Shown in pieces: positions 60,845 through 64,000 of a stretch of DNA of 64,000 nt. The stretch spans positions 1-64,000 of the forward strand of contig NZ_JABJQZ010000009.1 in NCBI RefSeq assembly GCF_013155335.1. The letters run 5' to 3'. Made by a program: the position numbers and the translations under genes. Within the stretch, counting starts at the first letter, position 1; each line of letters starts with the position of its first letter. Under the pieces are notes generated by a model. It was given only the letters and a program-made list of their open reading frames with translations, had not been told where the DNA came from and made no database searches. The stretch is from Nocardioides sp. zg-1230 (GTDB lineage: Bacteria > Actinomycetota > Actinomycetes > Propionibacteriales > Nocardioidaceae).

Positions 60845-62206
60845 GTGACCACCATCGACCGCCGGCGGTTGGCAGCCCTGCACGCCGAGGAGGAGCAGCG
60901 CTTCGTCGACCTCCACCCGACCTCGGCGAGGCTCGCTGCCGAGGCCGGCGAGCACCTCCTCGCCGGCGTCCCGATGCCGTGGATGACGCGCTGGCCGGGC
61001 GCGTTCCCGCTGTTCGTGGAGTCGGCCGGGGGCGGTCGCTTCACCGACGCCGACGGTCTCGACTACGTCGACCTGTGCCTGGGCGACACCGGGTCGATGA
61101 CAGGTCACTGCCTGCCGGCCGTCGCCGAGGCGGTGCGCGAGCGCACCGAGCGGGGCATCACCACGATGCTCCCCTCGACGGACGCCGCCTGGGTCGCCGG
61201 CGAGCTGAGCCGACGCTTCGGTGTCCCCCGCTGGCAGATGGCGATGACGGCCACCGACGCCAATCGCTTCGTGCTCCGCTTCGCCCGCCACCTCACCGCG
61301 CGGCCCCGGATCGCGGTGATCGACTGGTGCTACCACGGCACGGTCGACGAGACCCTGGGCGTGCTCGAGCACGGCCGTGCCGGCGACCGGGTGGTGCCGC
61401 GGCCGGGGGCGCTCGGCCCGCAGGTCGACGTGGCCACCACGACCGCCGTCGTCCCGTTCAACGACCTCGACGCGCTCGACGCCCGGCTCGCCGAGGGCGA
61501 CGTCGCCTGCCTGCTGATGGAGCCGGCCCTCACCAACATCGGGATCGTGCTGCCCGACGACGGCTACCTCGCGGCGGTCCGCGAGGTCACCCGGCGCCAC
61601 GGGGTGCTGCTCGTCAACGACGAGACGCACACGATCTGCGCCGGACCGGGCGGGGCGACCGCGGCCTGGGGCCTCGAGCCCGACCTGGTGGTCATCGGCA
61701 AGCCGATCGGCGGCGGCATCCCCGTCGCGGCCTACGGCATGACCGACGAGGTCGCCGCGCGGCTGGAGGGCCCGATGCTCGGTCACGACATCGACGTCGC
61801 CGGGGTCGGCGGCACCCTGTCGGGCTCGGCGCTCGCCATGGCAGCCGTGCGGGCCACGCTGTCGACGGCCCTGCGACAGGAGGACTTCGACGTCGCCATC
61901 CCCCTGGCGGTGCAGTTCACCGACGGCATCCGCGACGTCATCGCCGAGCACGACCTGCCGTGGCACGTGCAGCGGCTCGGCTGCCGCGCGGAGTACTGGT
62001 TCTGCCCACCGCCACGCACCGGCGCGGAGGCCGCGGCGGCCGTCGACGAGGAGCTCGACGCGTTCTTCCACCTCTGGACCGTCAACCGCGGGGTGCTGCT
62101 GGCGCCCTTCCACAACATGTCGCTCTTCGCGCCCTCGCACACCGACTCCGACGTCGATGCGCACACCTCGGCGTTCCGGGGCGCCGTGGAGGCGCTGCTC
62201 GGATGA
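60845..62206 (+). CDS. Class III aminotransferase, glutamate-1-semialdehyde-aminomutase-like
   Basis: The 453-residue PLP enzyme has the cofactor Asp in LLVNDETHTICAG and the Lys in VIGKPIGGGIPVAAYG. It resembles the GSAM/beta-amino acid transaminase branch, but is probably not HemL since it sits in an amine catabolism operon; the substrate is unknown. GTG 60845 begins 10 bp after gabD. It overlaps the AraC gene by 4 bp. Confidence 0.82.
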   Translation: MTTIDRRRLAALHAEEEQRFVDLHPTSARLAAEAGEHLLAGVPMPWMTRWPGAFPLFVESAGGGRFTDADGLDYVDLCLGDTGSMTGHCLPAVAEAVRERTERGITTMLPSTDAAWVAGELSRRFGVPRWQMAMTATDANRFVLRFARHLTARPRIAVIDWCYHGTVDETLGVLEHGRAGDRVVPRPGALGPQVDVATTTAVVPFNDLDALDARLAEGDVACLLMEPALTNIGIVLPDDGYLAAVREVTRRHGVLLVNDETHTICAGPGGATAAWGLEPDLVVIGKPIGGGIPVAAYGMTDEVAARLEGPMLGHDIDVAGVGGTLSGSALAMAAVRATLSTALRQEDFDVAIPLAVQFTDGIRDVIAEHDLPWHVQRLGCRAEYWFCPPPRTGAEAAAAVDEELDAFFHLWTVNRGVLLAPFHNMSLFAPSHTDSDVDAHTSAFRGAVEALLG

Positions 62207-62679
62207 CCGCCCGCCCGATCGGGCAGCGCCGCGTCCCCGGCGACGTGCTGGTGCACCTGCGCCGCACCCGCGACCACATCGACCGGCACTTCGCCGAGCC
62301 CTTCGACCTCGACCGCCTCGCGGACCTCGCCGGAATGAGCCGCTACCACTTCATCCGGTCGTTCGCGCTGACGTACGGCGTGACGCCGGCGGCGTACCTC
62401 GCCGAGCGACGCGTCGAGCGGGCCCAGGACCTGCTGCGCGCGGCCAACCTGACCGTGACCGAGGTGTGCCACGCGGTCGGCTACAGCAGCCTCGGCTCGT
62501 TCAGCTCGCGGTTCCGGGAGATCGTCGGCGAGAGCCCGAGCGACTTCCAGCGGCGCTACGCAGCGGCGGGCAACCCGCGCATCCCCGGGTGCTACGTCTT
62601 CATGGCCGGGCTCGTCGAGAGGCGGGACGCCGGGAGGACCGCAACGCAGGAGAAGCACGACGGCGCCCGTCCTTCCTAG
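62203..62679 (+). CDS. AraC-family transcriptional regulator, DNA-binding domain only
   Basis: The 158-aa protein has two helix-turn-helix units (DLDRLADLAGMSRYHFIRSF and VTEVCHAVGYSSLGSFSSRF) and no N-terminal sensor domain. A tail of about 40 residues follows. It is coupled to the aminotransferase (ATGA) and precedes a VOC protein. Small AraC regulators next to VOC proteins are a frequent pair, so it may control that gene as well. Confidence 0.88.
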   Translation: MTARPIGQRRVPGDVLVHLRRTRDHIDRHFAEPFDLDRLADLAGMSRYHFIRSFALTYGVTPAAYLAERRVERAQDLLRAANLTVTEVCHAVGYSSLGSFSSRFREIVGESPSDFQRRYAAAGNPRIPGCYVFMAGLVERRDAGRTATQEKHDGARPS

Positions 62680-62682
62680 GCT
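62677..62682 (+). promoter_or_regulatory. -10 hexamer TAGGCT, leaderless start
   Basis: TAGGCT overlaps the AraC stop region and is separated by 6 nt from the ATG at 62689, giving the VOC gene a leaderless promoter of its own. Confidence 0.6.
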
Positions 62683-62688
62683 CGTCGC

Positions 62689-63132
62689 ATGATCACCAAC
62701 ATCTCCCTCCTGTCCGTCTGGGTGAAGGACATCGACGAGTCCCTCGCCTTCTACACCGACGTGCTCGGCTTCGAGGTCGGCGATGACCTGCAGCTCGGGC
62801 CCGACTTCCGCTGGTGCACGGTCTTCCACCCGAAGCAGCCCGAGATCCACCTCCACCTGACCACCCCGAGCGGCCCCCTCCCCGACTACCTCATCGAGGC
62901 GATGGCACGGGCCCAGGACGAGGGCGGGCTGCCCGGCGTCGGGATGAACGTCGACGACTGCCGAGCGACCTACGAGGAGCTGAAGGCCAAGGGCGTGGAG
63001 TTCCTCCAGGAGCCGGAGGAGCGGCCGTACGGCGTCGAGGCCCTGATGCGGGACAACTCCGGCAACTGGATGGTCCTGGTCGAGAAGCGCGACTACGTCC
63101 CGGAGGACTTCGAGGGCGTCGACATGGGCTGA
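62689..63132 (+). CDS. VOC-family (glyoxalase/bleomycin-resistance-like) protein
   Basis: The 147-residue protein contains two beta-alpha-beta-beta-beta units: SVWVKDIDESLAFYTDVLGFEV first, then VGMNVDDCRATYEELKAKGVEF. These place it in the VOC superfamily of metal-dependent lyases, dioxygenases and binding proteins. Possible metal ligands include His in IHLHL and Glu in VLVEKRD. The reaction is unknown. Confidence 0.85.
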   Translation: MITNISLLSVWVKDIDESLAFYTDVLGFEVGDDLQLGPDFRWCTVFHPKQPEIHLHLTTPSGPLPDYLIEAMARAQDEGGLPGVGMNVDDCRATYEELKAKGVEFLQEPEERPYGVEALMRDNSGNWMVLVEKRDYVPEDFEGVDMG

Positions 63133-63152
63133 CGCCCGGCGCGCACCCGGCG

Positions 63153-63158
63153 TACCGT
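63153..63158 (+). promoter_or_regulatory. -10 hexamer TACCGT, leaderless start
   Basis: TACCGT-N6-ATG at 63165, the same as upstream of its paralogue at 47679. A CTGACG near 63129 could serve as a weak -35 at 18 bp. Confidence 0.6.
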
Positions 63159-63164
63159 GGAGTC

Positions 63165-63590
63165 ATGAGGAGCGGTCTCGCGACCCTCGGGTTGCTGCTG
63201 CTGGCCCTCGCGGTGATGCGGGTGGCCTGCGCCGCCCTGCGCGGCGACCTCCACGAGTGGCGCAGCGCCCGAGCCGTCGCACGGCTCGCCCGACGCGCCC
63301 GGCGTCGCAGCCACGGGGCCGACGTGGTCCCGCTCGGCCGCCCGGTCGAGCAGGTGGGCGCCGACCTGCGACGGCTCCACGCCCGGTTCCACACGGGCGG
63401 GATGCGCTTCGCGAAGTACGAGGGCTGCCGCCTGGCCTACGACCGGGTGCTCGGCGAGGCCGCCGAGATGGCGGGCTGTCCGCACCTGCTGGCGGTCCTG
63501 CCGCCCGGGGAGGAGCTCGACCACGAGCGTGAACGCGTCGAGTGGCTGCTCGTCCAGCACGGCCTGCTCCCGCCACCCTGGGCCGCCTGA
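63165..63590 (+). CDS. Small membrane-anchored protein, paralogue of the 47679 gene
   Basis: The 141-aa protein has an N-terminal membrane helix (LATLGLLLLALAVMRVACAA), an Arg-rich middle and a helical C-terminus. The segment AYDRVLGEAAEMAGCPHLL, followed by DHERERVEWLL and HGLL, mirrors the paralogue 15.5 kb away. It also contains GMRFAKYEGCRL before this segment. Function is unknown. It converges with the glycosylase fragment. Confidence 0.65.
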   Translation: MRSGLATLGLLLLALAVMRVACAALRGDLHEWRSARAVARLARRARRRSHGADVVPLGRPVEQVGADLRRLHARFHTGGMRFAKYEGCRLAYDRVLGEAAEMAGCPHLLAVLPPGEELDHERERVEWLLVQHGLLPPPWAA

Positions 63591-63613
63591 CGGGCGCCAG
63601 GCCCGGGACCGGG

Positions 63614-64000
63614 TCAGGGCCGGGACGGTGCCTCGAGCACCCCGGCGGCCCGCGCCGCCTCGGCGTACGCCACAGCAAGGGTGTCGACCGTGTCGTGCGC
63701 GTTGAGGCCGGAGGGGTTGGGCACCACGAACACGCGCGAGCTGCCCCAGCGTCCTGGCTGCTCCCCGACCTTCGCACCGCGCTGGCCGAACGCCGTCCGG
63801 TAGGCGGTGACACCGGCGACGGCCACGACGGACGGGCTGCGCTCGGCCACGAGCGAGCGGAGGCGTTCGCCGCCCGCGCGCAGCTCCTCGGTCGTGAGCT
63901 CGTCGGCCCGAGCCGTCGCCCGCGGCACCACGTTGGTGATGCCGATCCCGCGTCGGCGCAGCTCCTCGCGGTCCTCGTCGGTCATGCCCCTCGACGGGTC
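63614..64000 (-). CDS. Mismatch-specific uracil-DNA glycosylase (Mug/TDG-like), 5' end outside the window
   Basis: The C-terminal part of a gene continues past 64000. Visible text GIGITNVVPRATARADEL, VVAVAGVTAYRTAFG and VFVVPNPSGLNAH matches the G:T/U mismatch glycosylase family; NPSGLNAH is its DNA-binding motif. The catalytic GINPG motif would lie upstream, outside the window. An internal ATG at 63985 is not the true start, since the frame is open and conserved (DPSRG) to the window edge. Confidence 0.85.
   Translation of the reverse strand, partial: DPSRGMTDEDREELRRRGIGITNVVPRATARADELTTEELRAGGERLRSLVAERSPSVVAVAGVTAYRTAFGQRGAKVGEQPGRWGSSRVFVVPNPSGLNAHDTVDTLAVAYAEAARAAGVLEAPSRP

Overview
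This is a high-GC actinobacterial chromosome segment. It has frequent GTG and TTG starts, ATGA/GTGA gene overlaps, a four-cysteine S14, DinB/mycothiol-type enzymes and a 13E12-type HNH remnant. The mix suggests a member of the Nocardioidaceae (Nocardioides-like), but that placement is inference; no marker was searched. I saw no tRNA, rRNA, CRISPR array, insertion sequence or prophage.

Layout. (1) 1-15.3 kb holds mostly short accessory or housekeeping units: an HNH endonuclease C-terminus, hypothetical proteins, an Nramp-like transporter, a GNAT, a secreted zinc peptidase, a flavin disulfide reductase coupled to an aldo/keto reductase, a cytochrome P450, a class E sortase, an APH-like kinase, an RsmC-like methyltransferase with truA, an ArsR-controlled operon with two clear operators, and a PanE-like reductase. 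(2) 15.3-19.2 kb, minus strand, is infA-rpmJ-rpsM-rpsK-rpsD-rpoA-rplQ. (3) 19.4-33.2 kb is an envelope/signalling module. A TgpA-like membrane protein with a degenerate transglutaminase site, a DUF58 protein, a MoxR ATPase and a 2,094-residue Ig/FN3 giant are on the minus strand. Diverging from them are an FHA/zinc-ribbon protein and a transmembrane Ser/Thr kinase. (4) 33.2-47.2 kb, minus strand, is terC behind a manganese (yybP-ykoY) riboswitch, then map-adk-secY and the complete spc and S10 ribosomal protein operons. (5) 47.7-64 kb has trmB and a compact putrescine-to-succinate pathway: an Lrp regulator with a putrescine-type transaminase, diverging from an aldehyde dehydrogenase, a PotDABC transporter, a saccharopine-dehydrogenase-like protein, GABA transaminase, succinate-semialdehyde dehydrogenase, a second class III aminotransferase and an AraC regulator. 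A VOC protein, a small membrane protein and a truncated uracil-DNA glycosylase follow.

How the genes work together. The translation genes form the usual S10-spc-alpha series, but map and infA, often neighbours, are separated here by about 15 kb carrying terC and the signalling module. The polyamine block contains transport and every catabolic step from putrescine to succinate.

The most notable signals are the pseudo-transglutaminase plus giant-adhesin plus kinase module; the Mn riboswitch before terC; a recurrent TAnnnT-N6/7-start-codon architecture implying many leaderless mRNAs; a palindromic intergenic repeat that supplies the C-terminus of a protein; and unusual ribosomal protein tails (a 21-bp repeat array in L17, an extra module on L4).
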